Under the pieces are notes generated by a model. The model made no database searches, was not told the DNA's origin, and saw only the letters and a program-made list of their open reading frames with translations. From NCBI RefSeq assembly GCF_014203735.1, contig NZ_JACHJQ010000002.1, positions 310,001 through 374,000 on the forward strand: a DNA stretch of 64,000 bases. Direction: 5' to 3'. This DNA is from Actinophytocola algeriensis (GTDB lineage: Bacteria; Actinomycetota; Actinomycetes; Mycobacteriales; Pseudonocardiaceae). The position numbers were made by a program, and so were the translations under genes. Of this stretch, positions 7,470-16,174 are shown piece by piece. Within the stretch, counting starts at the first letter, position 1; every line of letters starts with the position of its first letter.

Positions 7470-9269
7470 TCAGACCCGGTTCGCCGACAGTGGCGCGTCG
7501 TCGTCCGCGTCCAGGAAGCCGCCGGACTGGTGCTGCCACAGCCGGGCGTAGACACCCTCCGCCCGCAACAGCTCCTCATGGCTCCCCTGCTCGAGAATCC
7601 GGCCGCGGTCCATGACGATGAGCTGGTCCATGCGGGCGACCGTGCTCAGCCGGTGCGCGACCACCAGCGCGGTCCGGTCCTCCATGATCTGCCACAACGC
7701 CTGCTGGATCAGCACCTCGCTCTCCGAGTCCAGCGCACTGGTCGCCTCGTCGAGCAGCAGGATCGGCGCGTCCCGCAGGATGGCGCGGGCCAGGGCCACG
7801 CGCTGGCGCTGGCCACCCGACAGCTTGACGCCCCGCTCGCCGACGAGGGTCTCGAACCCCGAGGGCAGTGTCTCCGCGAACTCCGTGACGTGCGCCGCGC
7901 GTGCCGCGGACAGGATCTCCTGCTCCGTGGCGGACGGCCGGGCGAACGCGATGTTCTCGTGCAGGGTCCGGTGGAACATCGCCGGTTCCTGGGGCACGTA
8001 GGCGATCAGGCTCCGCAGGTCGGCCTGCCGCAGCCGCGAGATGTCCTGCCCACCGATGCGGATGGTGCCGCCCTGGATGTCCATCATCCGCAGCAACAAC
8101 TGCGTCAGCGTGCTCTTCCCGCCACCCGAACGGCCGACCAGACCGACCTTCGCACCGGAAGGCACCTCCAGGTCCAGCCCGTCGAACAGCACCGGCGCGC
8201 CTGCGTGGGCGAACCGGACGTCGGAGAACCGGATGTCGGCCGGGCCGGTGCGCAGCGGTTCCGGGGACGGCGGGTCGAGCACCGTCGGCGGTTCCAGCAG
8301 CAGCTCGGTGAACTGCGCGGCCTCCGTCAGTGAGCTCTCGAGCCTGCGGTAGATCTGGTTGAACTCGAACATGATGCGGGTGGCACTGGTGAAGTACGCG
8401 AAGGTGACGACCAGCGCCTCGACCCCGAGCCGGCCGCCGCCGAGGCTGATCGCGAGCACCAGCCCCGCCACGTTGGTCAGCACGGACAGCGGCGCGACGA
8501 CCGTGTCGATCCGCAGGTTCGCGTAGTCCCACGACCGGATCGCGAGGCGGCGCTGCTCGGCGACGCGGCTGCGGTGCTCCGCCGCTTCCCGGTCCTCGGC
8601 GGCGAACGCACGCACGGTCGCCATGTTCGTGAGGCTGTCGGCCACGTGCCCGGCGACGCGGGCGATCGCGGCCTCCCGCTTGTCCACCAGCGCCTGCCTG
8701 CGCCGCACCAGCGGCGCGATCACGCACCCGGTCAGCACGATCAGCAGCACCAGCACGAACACGAGCACCGGGTCGTACCGCCACAGCACGAACGACGCGA
8801 ACCCGAGCGGCACCAGCGTCGCGACGACCGAGAACGCCATCGTGTCGACGAACTCCTCGAACCGCGTCGCGAAGCTCAGCACCCGTTTGGTGAGCGAACC
8901 GGCGAAGTTGTCGTGGAAGAACGCGGCGTCCTTCGCGAGGAGCTCGTTCATGCCGAGCACGTACAGGTTCTCGATGCCCCGCCCGTCAGTCCTGTTGAGA
9001 CAGTGGATGCCGACGCGCCAGAACACCTCGGTGAGCAGCAGCGCACCCGCGAACGCGAATACGGACGGCAGGACGGTGCCGACGGACACCGGCACGCCGG
9101 ACGCGATCTTCCCCGCGAGGTCGGCCACGACCAGCGGCGCCACGTACAGGATGCAGGTGTTCCCCAGCGCGGGCAGCAACAGCGCGGGAACGGAGAGCCG
9201 TTTGTTGCGGCCCAGTTCCCGCCGGTAGTGACGCAGCGCGAGCAACACCGCGGTTTTGCGCTTGGACAC
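7470..9269 (-). CDS. ABC exporter, fused membrane and ATPase domains
   Basis: A 599-residue type IV (ABCB-like) exporter half-transporter. Six transmembrane helices occupy about residues 20-310, and the nucleotide-binding domain follows from about 345. It has Walker A GRSGGGKST, Q-loop YVPQEPAMF, signature LSGGQRQR, Walker B ILLLDEATSALD and H-loop VVAHRLS, all intact, so a homodimer should be active. The GTG at 9269 (SKRKTAVLLALRHYRREL) follows a GGAAGGGG ribosome-binding site; an in-frame ATG upstream at 9377 lacks one. It is divergent from the ferredoxin reductase. Substrate unknown; lipid, peptide or drug export are all possible. Confidence 0.93.
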   Translation of the reverse strand: MSKRKTAVLLALRHYRRELGRNKRLSVPALLLPALGNTCILYVAPLVVADLAGKIASGVPVSVGTVLPSVFAFAGALLLTEVFWRVGIHCLNRTDGRGIENLYVLGMNELLAKDAAFFHDNFAGSLTKRVLSFATRFEEFVDTMAFSVVATLVPLGFASFVLWRYDPVLVFVLVLLIVLTGCVIAPLVRRRQALVDKREAAIARVAGHVADSLTNMATVRAFAAEDREAAEHRSRVAEQRRLAIRSWDYANLRIDTVVAPLSVLTNVAGLVLAISLGGGRLGVEALVVTFAYFTSATRIMFEFNQIYRRLESSLTEAAQFTELLLEPPTVLDPPSPEPLRTGPADIRFSDVRFAHAGAPVLFDGLDLEVPSGAKVGLVGRSGGGKSTLTQLLLRMMDIQGGTIRIGGQDISRLRQADLRSLIAYVPQEPAMFHRTLHENIAFARPSATEQEILSAARAAHVTEFAETLPSGFETLVGERGVKLSGGQRQRVALARAILRDAPILLLDEATSALDSESEVLIQQALWQIMEDRTALVVAHRLSTVARMDQLIVMDRGRILEQGSHEELLRAEGVYARLWQHQSGGFLDADDDAPLSANRV

Positions 9270-9406
9270 GGCGCCCCTTCCCACGATCCCCCGGAAACAC
9301 GCCGATGAACCATGCTGCCCGACCGCCCCGGCGCGCGGCGACCGAATATCGTGCGGGAGTCCAGCGCTGTCGGTCACGCTGTCGGGCAGGAGATGGGAGA
9401 CGTGTC

Positions 9407-10600
9407 ATGAGGTGTGTGCTCGTCGGTGGCGGGGTCGCGGCCGCGGCGACCGCGGCCGCGCTGCGCAGACGCGGGTACGACGGCGAGATCGTGCTCGTGG
9501 CCGACGAGCCGGACGCGCCGTACGAGCGGCCGCCGCTGTCGAAGGACGTGCTCGCGGGCGGTGACGTCGTCCCGGCCCGCAAACCGGAGTGGTACCGGGA
9601 CAACGGCGTCGGGCTGCGACTGGGCACGCGCGCCACCTCGATCGACACCACCACGCGCACGGTCCGGCTCACCGACGGTGACGACCTTCGCTATGACACG
9701 CTCGTGCTGGCCACCGGGATGCGGGCGCGCAGGCTGGCGGGTTTCGATGGCGCGCGGATCCACTACCTGCGCACCGCCGCCGACGCCCGTGCGCTGCGCG
9801 CCGACCTCGTCGCGGCCGAGCGGGTCGTCGTGCTCGGCGCCGGGTTCGTCGGCTGCGAGGTCGCGGCGTCCTCGGTCGGGCTCGGCAAGCAGGTCACGAT
9901 CTTCGAACCGGAACCCACGCCACTCGCCCGCGTGCTCGGCGTGAAGATCGGCGCCGCCGTGCTGGACATCCACCGGGCCCGCGGTGTCGAGGTGCGGACC
10001 GGCGAGTACGTGGAGACGTGCACTCCGTCCGGCGGCCGGCTGGTCCTCGAGTCGAACCTCGGGCACCGCGTGGACGCGGACCTCGTGGTCGTCGGCGTCG
10101 GCGCGCTGCCCAACGACGACCTCGCGCGGCACGCGGGGATCGAGACCGGCAACGGCATCCACGTCGACGAGTACGGCCGCACCTCCGCACCCGGCGTGTG
10201 GGCGCTCGGCGACGTCGCCGCCCAGCTCCACCACGGCAGGCGGGTCCGGGTCGAGCACCACGACAACGCGCTGCGGCAGGGCCAGACGGTCGCCGCGAAC
10301 ATCACCGGCGAGCAGAAGCCGCACACCGACCCGCACTGGTTCTGGTCCGACCACTACGAGCACAAGCTCCAGTCCGTCGGCCACGCCCGCGACCTGGACG
10401 ACCTGGTGCTGCGCGGCTCCGTCGAGGAGGGCGTGTTCTCGGCGTTCTCCCTCACCGACGGCCGGCTCGACGGCGTGATCTCGCTCGGGCGGCCCGGTGA
10501 CGTGCTGGCCGTCCGCCGCGCACTGCTCGCACCGCACACGGTGACGGCCGACGAGCTGCGCGACGAGTCGCTGCCGCTCAAGCAGCTCCTGTCACGCTGA
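9407..10600 (+). CDS. Ferredoxin/rubredoxin-type NAD(P)H reductase
   Basis: A 397-residue FAD-dependent reductase that would pass electrons from NAD(P)H to a ferredoxin, typically for a cytochrome P450 or Rieske oxygenase. The FAD motif GGGVAAAATAAALRRRG starts at residue 6. The NAD(P)H motif VVVLGAGFVGCEVAA lies near 140, the second FAD motif (GVWALGDVA) near 265, and the C-terminal reductase domain (HWFWSDHYEHKLQSVG) follows. The ATG at 9407 follows a GGAGATGGGAGA site; 34 open upstream codons look non-coding. No ferredoxin or P450 is adjacent. The 3' end overlaps the convergent tctA stop by nine bases. Confidence 0.93.
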   Translation: MRCVLVGGGVAAAATAAALRRRGYDGEIVLVADEPDAPYERPPLSKDVLAGGDVVPARKPEWYRDNGVGLRLGTRATSIDTTTRTVRLTDGDDLRYDTLVLATGMRARRLAGFDGARIHYLRTAADARALRADLVAAERVVVLGAGFVGCEVAASSVGLGKQVTIFEPEPTPLARVLGVKIGAAVLDIHRARGVEVRTGEYVETCTPSGGRLVLESNLGHRVDADLVVVGVGALPNDDLARHAGIETGNGIHVDEYGRTSAPGVWALGDVAAQLHHGRRVRVEHHDNALRQGQTVAANITGEQKPHTDPHWFWSDHYEHKLQSVGHARDLDDLVLRGSVEEGVFSAFSLTDGRLDGVISLGRPGDVLAVRRALLAPHTVTADELRDESLPLKQLLSR

Positions 10601-12097
10601 CGAGTCGACGTGCTCCTCTTCGCGCCTGCGCAGCGCGCGCCGCACCAGCGGCAGCACCGCGACGAGCACGAACGCGGCCAGCAGCGTGCCCGAGATCGGC
10701 CGGGTGAAGAACCCGGTCGCGTCCCCGTCGAAGATCAGCAGCGACCGACGCAGCGAGTCCTCCAGCAGTGAGCCGAGCACGAACGCCAGCACCAGCGGGC
10801 CGGGGTCGAACCCGAGCTTCTTCATCAGGTAGCCGATCGCGCCGAACACGATCACCAGCACGATGTCGAACACGTCGTTGTTGACCGTGTACACGCCGAT
10901 GAGCGTGATCAGCACGGTGATCGGCGCCAGCACCGTGGCCCGCACCCGCAGGATCCGCACGAACAGCCCCACCAGCGGAATGCTCATGATCAGCAGCAGG
11001 ATGTTGCCGATGTACATGGAGTTGACGACGCCCCAGAACAGCTCCGGCTCCTGCGACACGAGCTGCGGGCCGGGGCTCACGCCCTGGATGAGCAGCGCGC
11101 CGAAGATCACCGCCATCGTCGCGTTGGCCGGGATGCCGAGCGTCAGCAGCGGGATGAACGAGGACGTGGCCGCCGCGTTGTTCGCGGTCTCCGGCGCGGC
11201 GACGCCCTCGACCGCGCCCTTGCCGAACCGCGACGGGTCCTTGGCGCGGCGCTTCTCCAGCGCGTAGGCGGCGAGCGAGGACAGCACGGCGCCGCCGCCG
11301 GGCAGGATGCCGAGGACGAACCCGATCAGCGAGCCGCGGCCGATGGCGCCGGACGACTGCCGCAGGTCCTTGCGCGACGGCCACGCGTTCGCGACCTTCG
11401 CGGGTGCCTGCGTCGCGCGGTGCCGCTCCTCCAGGTTGTAGAGGATCTCGCCGAGCCCGAACAGGCCCATCGCGATCGGCACGAAGTCGATGCCGTCGGC
11501 CAGCGACAGGTTGTCGAACGTGAACCGCTCCGCCGAGGTGAACCCGTCCCGGCCGACCGTCGCGAGCAGCAGGCCGACGGACGCGGCGACGAGCGCCTTG
11601 ATCCGGTGCCCGCTGCTGACCGTCGAGACGAGCAGGATGCCCAGCAGTGCGAGCGCGGTGTACTCGGGCGGCCCGAAGTCCAGCGCGAACCCGGCCACCA
11701 GCGGCGCGAGCAGTGACAGCGCGATGATCGACACGGTGCCGCCGACGAACGAGCCGATGGCGGCGATGCCCAGCGCGGTACCGGCCTTGCCCTGGCGCGC
11801 CAGCTCGTGCCCGTCGAACACGGTGACCACCGACGACGCCTCACCGGGCAGTCGCAGGAGGACGGACGTGATCGTGCCGCCGTACTGGGCGCCGTAGAAG
11901 ATGCCCGCCAGCATGATGATCGCGGTCACCGGCTCGATGCCGAACGTCACGGGCAGCAGGATCGCGATCGTGGCCGCCGGGCCGAGGCCGGGCAGCACGC
12001 CGATCAGCATGCCGATGACCACGCCGATGAGGCAGTACAGCAGGTTCGTCGGTTCCAGGACGACACCGAAGCCGTCGATCACCGGGGAGAGGTCCAC
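10592..12097 (-). CDS. tctA: Tripartite tricarboxylate transporter, large permease TctA
   Basis: A 501-residue integral membrane protein with about 11-12 helices. It shows the TctA signature LIGVLPGLGPAATIAILLP near residue 30 and a second related glycine-rich block, FVLGILPGGGAVLSSL, near 265. These are the two inverted halves of the family. The GTG start follows AGGAG. It forms the inner-membrane channel of a binding-protein-dependent, ion-driven carboxylate importer with TctB and TctC encoded just upstream. Next to a galactarate-type dehydratase, a sugar diacid (galactarate, talarate or glucarate) or tartrate is a likelier substrate than citrate; that is inference. Confidence 0.94.
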   Translation of the reverse strand: MDLSPVIDGFGVVLEPTNLLYCLIGVVIGMLIGVLPGLGPAATIAILLPVTFGIEPVTAIIMLAGIFYGAQYGGTITSVLLRLPGEASSVVTVFDGHELARQGKAGTALGIAAIGSFVGGTVSIIALSLLAPLVAGFALDFGPPEYTALALLGILLVSTVSSGHRIKALVAASVGLLLATVGRDGFTSAERFTFDNLSLADGIDFVPIAMGLFGLGEILYNLEERHRATQAPAKVANAWPSRKDLRQSSGAIGRGSLIGFVLGILPGGGAVLSSLAAYALEKRRAKDPSRFGKGAVEGVAAPETANNAAATSSFIPLLTLGIPANATMAVIFGALLIQGVSPGPQLVSQEPELFWGVVNSMYIGNILLLIMSIPLVGLFVRILRVRATVLAPITVLITLIGVYTVNNDVFDIVLVIVFGAIGYLMKKLGFDPGPLVLAFVLGSLLEDSLRRSLLIFDGDATGFFTRPISGTLLAAFVLVAVLPLVRRALRRREEEHVDSSA

Positions 12098-12109
12098 TGT
12101 CGGGTGCTC

Positions 12110-12652
12110 CTAGAACAGGTGCGGGATCGGCACGGCCAGCGCGGCCACGAAGACGAGGTAGAACCCGGCCACCACCCCGAGCGAGGTGATGATCGAGGTG
12201 CGCCAGCTCTCCCGGCCGAGGAAGCGCAGCCACACGAGGCACAGCAGCGCGGCGGGGATCTCGAACCCGGCGACCTCGATGACGGCGACGAACACGACCA
12301 TCGACGCGAGCGCCGCCACCACGAGCCACGTGGTCCCGGTGAACTTCTCGGCGTCGTGCACCTGGCGTGCGAGAGCGAGCAGGACCACCCCGAGGACGGT
12401 GAGCACCGCGCTCACCAGCAGCGGCCAGGTGCCCGGCCCCGGCTCCCGCGCGGTCCCGGCCCCGAGCGCGACCGACCCGAGGACGGCCGCGACGCCGATG
12501 GCGATCACGACGACCGCGGTGACGGCGTTGCCGAGCGGGCCCGCCGCGGGCGGCCGGTTCTCGTGCTCGAGCGCCTCGACGTCGTGGACCGCGTCGGCGA
12601 GCGGGTGCCCGTGCTCGGGCACCCGCTCCTCCGGGGTGTCCCGGTCGGTCAC
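12110..12652 (-). CDS. tctB: Tripartite tricarboxylate transporter, small permease TctB
   Basis: A 180-residue protein with about four transmembrane helices after a hydrophilic, acidic and proline-containing N-terminus of about 40 residues. Key features are the PGPGTWPLLVS turn and the later FEIPAALLCLVWLRFLG segment. GTG at 12652 overlaps the tctC TGA (GTGA), giving translational coupling, and tctA follows 12 bases downstream. TctB is the poorly conserved partner of TctA; its identity is secured by size, topology and position. Confidence 0.88.
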   Translation of the reverse strand: MTDRDTPEERVPEHGHPLADAVHDVEALEHENRPPAAGPLGNAVTAVVVIAIGVAAVLGSVALGAGTAREPGPGTWPLLVSAVLTVLGVVLLALARQVHDAEKFTGTTWLVVAALASMVVFVAVIEVAGFEIPAALLCLVWLRFLGRESWRTSIITSLGVVAGFYLVFVAALAVPIPHLF

Positions 12653-13647
12653 TGCCCGGCGCCCAGGTCGATGCCGTGCTCCTCCACCACCGACTTGTAG
12701 TTGTCGAGGCTGTCGGTCCACTGGCCGCGCAGCTCGGTGCCGTCGACCTCGTTCGGCGTCAACTGGTTGTCCTCGTTGAACTTCTTGTACGCGTCGGTGC
12801 CGAACGCCTTCTGGAACGAGCCGCGCAGCGTGTCGAGGACCTCCTTCGGGGTGCCCTTCGGCGCGAACACGGCGCGGGACTGCTGCACCGGCACGTCGTA
12901 GCCCTCCTCGACCGCGGTCGGGGTGTCGGGCAGGTACGACGGGCGCTTCTCGGCGAACGTCACGATCGGCGTCAGCTCACCGGCCTCGATCTGCTCGACC
13001 GCCTCACCGAGCTGGATCGCGCCCACGTCCACCTGCCCGCCCAGCACCGCGGTCAGCGTCGGGGAGCCGCCGTCGAACGGCACCGCCGTGGCCTCGATGC
13101 CGGTCTGCGCGAACAGCAGCGCCTGCGACAGCTGGCTGCCGGTGCCGACCCCGGTGGTCCCGTACTTGATCGCCTTGCCGGCCTTCTTCAGGTCCTCGAC
13201 CGTCTTCAGGCCCGACGACGGAGCGCTGACCAGCACGTAGTCGTCCTGGGAGATGCCGGTGACGATCTCGTAGTCGGCGATGTCGAGCGCCTCGTCCGCC
13301 GGTACGGCGAGTGGCGTGATGTACGCGAGGCTGCCGTTGTAGACCATGAGCGTGTGGCCGTTCGGCTCCTTGCCCGCCAGCTCCTTCGCGGCGAGCGCGC
13401 CGTTCGCGCCTGGCTTGTTCTCGACGGTGACGGCGACGCCGAGGTCGTCGGACACGGTGTCGGCGAGCGCACGCGCGATGAGGTCGGTGCTGCCGCCCGG
13501 GTCCTGGCCGACGTAGATGGTCACCGGGTCGCCGCCCGGGAAGCCGGACCCGTCACCCGAACCGCCGCCGAGGTTGCTGCCGCAGCCGGTGAGCGCGAGG
13601 GCCAGTCCGGCGCCTGCCACCGCCAGCCTGGCGACGTTGGTCTTCAT
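12649..13647 (-). CDS. tctC: Tripartite tricarboxylate transporter binding lipoprotein TctC
   Basis: A 332-residue solute-binding lipoprotein: basic start MKTNVARLAVAGAG, lipobox ALTGC near residue 20, a Gly/Ser linker, then the two-lobed Bug/TctC fold (VGQDPGGSTDLIARALA, VENKPGANGALAAKELA, YGTTGVGTGSQLSQALLF, VPFDGGSPTLTAVLGGQVDVG). Family members bind carboxylates through main-chain and water contacts. The ATG at 13647 follows GAAGGAG. It is the first gene of tctCBA, transcribed divergently from the dehydratase gene. Regulation probably acts from the shared region 13648-13825. Confidence 0.94.
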   Translation of the reverse strand: MKTNVARLAVAGAGLALALTGCGSNLGGGSGDGSGFPGGDPVTIYVGQDPGGSTDLIARALADTVSDDLGVAVTVENKPGANGALAAKELAGKEPNGHTLMVYNGSLAYITPLAVPADEALDIADYEIVTGISQDDYVLVSAPSSGLKTVEDLKKAGKAIKYGTTGVGTGSQLSQALLFAQTGIEATAVPFDGGSPTLTAVLGGQVDVGAIQLGEAVEQIEAGELTPIVTFAEKRPSYLPDTPTAVEEGYDVPVQQSRAVFAPKGTPKEVLDTLRGSFQKAFGTDAYKKFNEDNQLTPNEVDGTELRGQWTDSLDNYKSVVEEHGIDLGAGQ

Positions 13648-13706
13648 GTTTCTCTCCTTCGAGAAGTCCGGCAGCCGTGCCCTTGGATTCGGGGAGCGTA
13701 ATTTTC

Positions 13707-13767
13707 GGTATCGATGCGTGTCCAAAACCCTTGAAGCATGGTTTGATACCTTTCGCGCATCGATGCC
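13707..13767. promoter_or_regulatory. Divergent promoter region with inverted repeats
   Basis: The 178-base region between tctC and the dehydratase holds GGTATCGATGCG (13707-13718) facing CGCATCGATGCC (13756-13767), 11 of 12 positions complementary. Between them is the palindromic GGTTTGATACC (13740-13750). Such paired sites suggest a dimeric repressor, for example GntR-type, controlling both directions. No regulator gene is adjacent, so the protein is unknown. Confidence 0.45.
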
Positions 13768-13825
13768 GTTCAGGTATGGAGCAATGCGCAACTAACCTTG
13801 GACAGGCATCGCGCGACGTTATTGC

Positions 13826-14977
13826 ATGGTTCTCATGACCTCCGTCCCTGCCGCCGTTCTCGACCGGATCTCCTCGGTGACGCTCTCGTCGGTGACGCTG
13901 CCACTGCCGACCGGCATCAGCGACGCGAAGGTGCTGACCGGCAGGCAGCGCCCGATGACCGAGGTCGCGTTCCTGTTCGCCGAGATCACCACGGAGGAGG
14001 GCCACCACGGCGTCGGGTTCAGCTACTCGAAGCGTGCCGGCGGCCCCGCCCAGTTCGCCCACGCTCGCGAGGTCGCGCCGGACCTGGTCGGCGAGGACCC
14101 GAGCGACATCGGCAGGCTGTGGACCAAGCTCGTGTGGGCGGGTGCGTCGGTGGGTCGCAGCGGTGCCGCCACGCAGGCCATCGCGGCGATCGACGTGGCG
14201 CTGTGGGACCTCAAGGCCAGGCGCGCCGGCCTGCCGCTCGCGAAGCTGCTCGGCGCGCACCGCGACTCGGTGCGCTGCTACAACACCTCCGGCGGGTTCC
14301 TGCACGAGACGATCGAGCAGGTCAAGGACAACGCGACGCGCACGCTGGCGGCCGGCGTCGGCGGCATCAAGATCAAGGTCGGGCAGCCGGACTGGCGTGA
14401 GGACCTGCGCCGCGTCGCCGCGGTCCGCGAGCACATCGGCCCGGACGTGCCGCTGATGGTGGACGCGAACCAGCAGTGGGACCGGCCGACGGCCATGCGG
14501 GTGAGCAAGGCCCTCGAGGAGTTCGACCTGGTGTGGATCGAGGAACCGCTCGACGCGTACGACGCGGAAGGGCACGCCGAACTGGCCCGCTCGCTCACGA
14601 CGGCGGTCGCGACCGGCGAGATGCTGACCAGCGTGGCCGAGCACCACGAGCTGCTCCGCCACCGCGCGGTCGACATCCTGCAGCCGGACGCGCCGCGCAT
14701 CGGTGGCATCACCCAGTTCCTGAAGCTCGCGACGCTCGCCGAGCACGCCGGTGTCGGCCTGGCGCCGCACTTCGCGATGGAGATCCACGTCCACCTGGCG
14801 GCCGCGTACCCGGCCGAGCCGTGGGTGGAGCACTTCGACTGGCTGTACCCGCTGTTCAACGAGCGCCTGGAGATCGGCGGCGGGCGGATGCACCTGTCCG
14901 GCAGGCCGGGGCTCGGCATCACACTGTCCGCGCAGGCTCGCGAGTGGACGGTCGACTCGGTGACCGTCAAGGCGTGA
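13826..14977 (+). CDS. L-talarate/galactarate dehydratase (enolase superfamily)
   Basis: A 383-residue mandelate-racemase-type dehydratase expected to convert galactarate or L-talarate into 5-keto-4-deoxyglucarate. The N-terminal capping block ISDAKVLTGRQRPMTE and FSYSKRAGGP are hallmarks of the TalrD/GalrD group. The barrel carries the KxK base pair (K182, K184), metal ligands D213, E239 and E265, and a His at 315 (APHFAMEIH). A second ATG three codons in (13835) is an equally possible start; no strong ribosome-binding site precedes either. Divergent tctCBA supplies the likely substrate. Its TGA is the first element of the 137-bp repeat that follows. Confidence 0.87.
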   Translation: MVLMTSVPAAVLDRISSVTLSSVTLPLPTGISDAKVLTGRQRPMTEVAFLFAEITTEEGHHGVGFSYSKRAGGPAQFAHAREVAPDLVGEDPSDIGRLWTKLVWAGASVGRSGAATQAIAAIDVALWDLKARRAGLPLAKLLGAHRDSVRCYNTSGGFLHETIEQVKDNATRTLAAGVGGIKIKVGQPDWREDLRRVAAVREHIGPDVPLMVDANQQWDRPTAMRVSKALEEFDLVWIEEPLDAYDAEGHAELARSLTTAVATGEMLTSVAEHHELLRHRAVDILQPDAPRIGGITQFLKLATLAEHAGVGLAPHFAMEIHVHLAAAYPAEPWVEHFDWLYPLFNERLEIGGGRMHLSGRPGLGITLSAQAREWTVDSVTVKA

Positions 14978-15248
14978 ACGCGGGAGCGGAACGACGGAGC
15001 GGGCGCCGTCTGGACTGACGAGCACGGCGGTTCCTGCGCGAGGAACGAGCCCAGGGGCCGCCGCGCGCAGGAGGGAAGACGGTGTCTCAGCGGAGGAGTG
15101 CAGCGACCCATTGAACACGGGAGCGGAACGACGGAGCGGGCGCCGTCTGGACTGACGAGCACGGCGGTTCCTGCGCGAGGAACGAGCCCAGGGGCCGCCG
15201 CGCGCAGGAGGGAAGATGGTGTCTCAGCGGAGGAGTGCGGCGACCCAG
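14975..15248 (+). repeat. 137-bp structured repeat, two tandem copies
   Basis: Copy 1 is 14975-15111 and copy 2 is 15112-15248, identical but for a handful of positions. Each folds on paper into a long stem: 15001-15010 pairs with 15078-15087 and 15138-15147 with 15215-15224. The loop holds the conserved strings GGACTGACGAGC and GGAGGGAAG, plus nested hairpins (CGGCGG with CCGCCG, GTTCCT with AGGAAC). The single stem difference, C15080 to T15217, keeps a G-U pair. The 3' end contains GGAGGAG, which serves as ribosome-binding site for the next gene. A diverged third copy lies at 58741-58860. Confidence 0.9.
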
Positions 15249-16174
15249 TGAACACGGTACTCGTCGGCTTCGGGGCGCTCGTCCTCGTCATCGCGGTCGG
15301 CTGGGTCGCCGGGCGGGTGCGGGTGCTCGGTGACGGCGCGTCGGAGGTGCTGTCGCGCCTCTCGTACTTCGTCGCCACCCCCGCCTTGCTGCTGCTCACG
15401 CTGGCCGGTGCCGACCCCGGTGTGCTGGTCTCCCCCGCGCTCGTGGCGACCGCGGGCAGCGCCGTGCTGTGCGCGCTGCTGTACGCCGTGGTGGCGCGGT
15501 GGCGGTGGCGGGCACGGCCCGCGGAGCTGGCCACCGGCGGCCTCGCGTCTTCATATGTGAACGCGGGCAACCTGGGCGTACCCATCGCGGTGTACGTGCT
15601 CGGCGACGCGTCGTACGTCGCGCCGGTGCTGCTGTTCCAGGTGCTCGTGCTGGCGCCCGTCGGACTGACCGTGCTGGCGGGTTCGCGGGCGGAGTCACCG
15701 TCCAGGGTCCGGCTGCTGACCCAGCCGCTGCGGACGCCGGTGGTGCTCGGCTGCGCGCTGGGCCTGCTGGTGGCGGCACTGGGTGTGCGGCTGCCTTCCC
15801 TCGTGCTGCAACCGATCGAACTGCTCGCCGCGCTCGCGGTGCCCGCCGCGCTGCTGGCGTACGGCATGAGCCTGCACGGCGCGCCCCGCCCCGCGTCCGG
15901 CGACGGCGCGAGCCGGGTGTGGCTCGCGGTCGCGCTGAAGACGGTCGCGCAGCCCGTGCTGGCGTACGTCCTCGGGCGGTGGGTGGCGGGCGTGGAGGGG
16001 ACGGCGCTGCTGGCGGTGGTGATCACGTCGGCACTGCCCACCGCGCAGAACGTGTTCGTGTACGCGACCGCCTACGACCGGGGCACCCGCCTGGCGCGGG
16101 ACGTGGTGCTGCTGTCCACCGTGCTGTCGGCGCCGGTCCTGGTCGGGGTGGCCGTGCTGCTGGGGGCGTCATGA
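15248..16174 (+). CDS. AEC-family (auxin efflux carrier-like) transporter
   Basis: A 308-residue membrane protein with about ten helices in two inverted halves. The family-typical broken-helix glycine/asparagine motifs are visible: ASSYVNAGNLGVPIAVYVLG (about residues 98-117) and the later VITSALPTAQNVFVYATAY. Bacterial AEC members move organic acids such as malonate or malate. The GTG at 15248 is the last base of repeat copy 2 plus two bases; GGAGGAG within the repeat is its ribosome-binding site. The TGA overlaps the mqo ATG by four bases. Context suggests uptake or efflux of an acid handled by the neighbouring oxidoreductases. Confidence 0.88.
   Translation: MNTVLVGFGALVLVIAVGWVAGRVRVLGDGASEVLSRLSYFVATPALLLLTLAGADPGVLVSPALVATAGSAVLCALLYAVVARWRWRARPAELATGGLASSYVNAGNLGVPIAVYVLGDASYVAPVLLFQVLVLAPVGLTVLAGSRAESPSRVRLLTQPLRTPVVLGCALGLLVAALGVRLPSLVLQPIELLAALAVPAALLAYGMSLHGAPRPASGDGASRVWLAVALKTVAQPVLAYVLGRWVAGVEGTALLAVVITSALPTAQNVFVYATAYDRGTRLARDVVLLSTVLSAPVLVGVAVLLGAS

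Noticed and set aside
15001-15090. Hammerhead-like core (CTGACGAG with a later GGAAGAC) in the structured repeat
   Set aside because: Only four bases separate the possible GTC cleavage triplet from CTGACGA, so stem I cannot form, and the GAAA segment is incomplete. The resemblance is probably chance.
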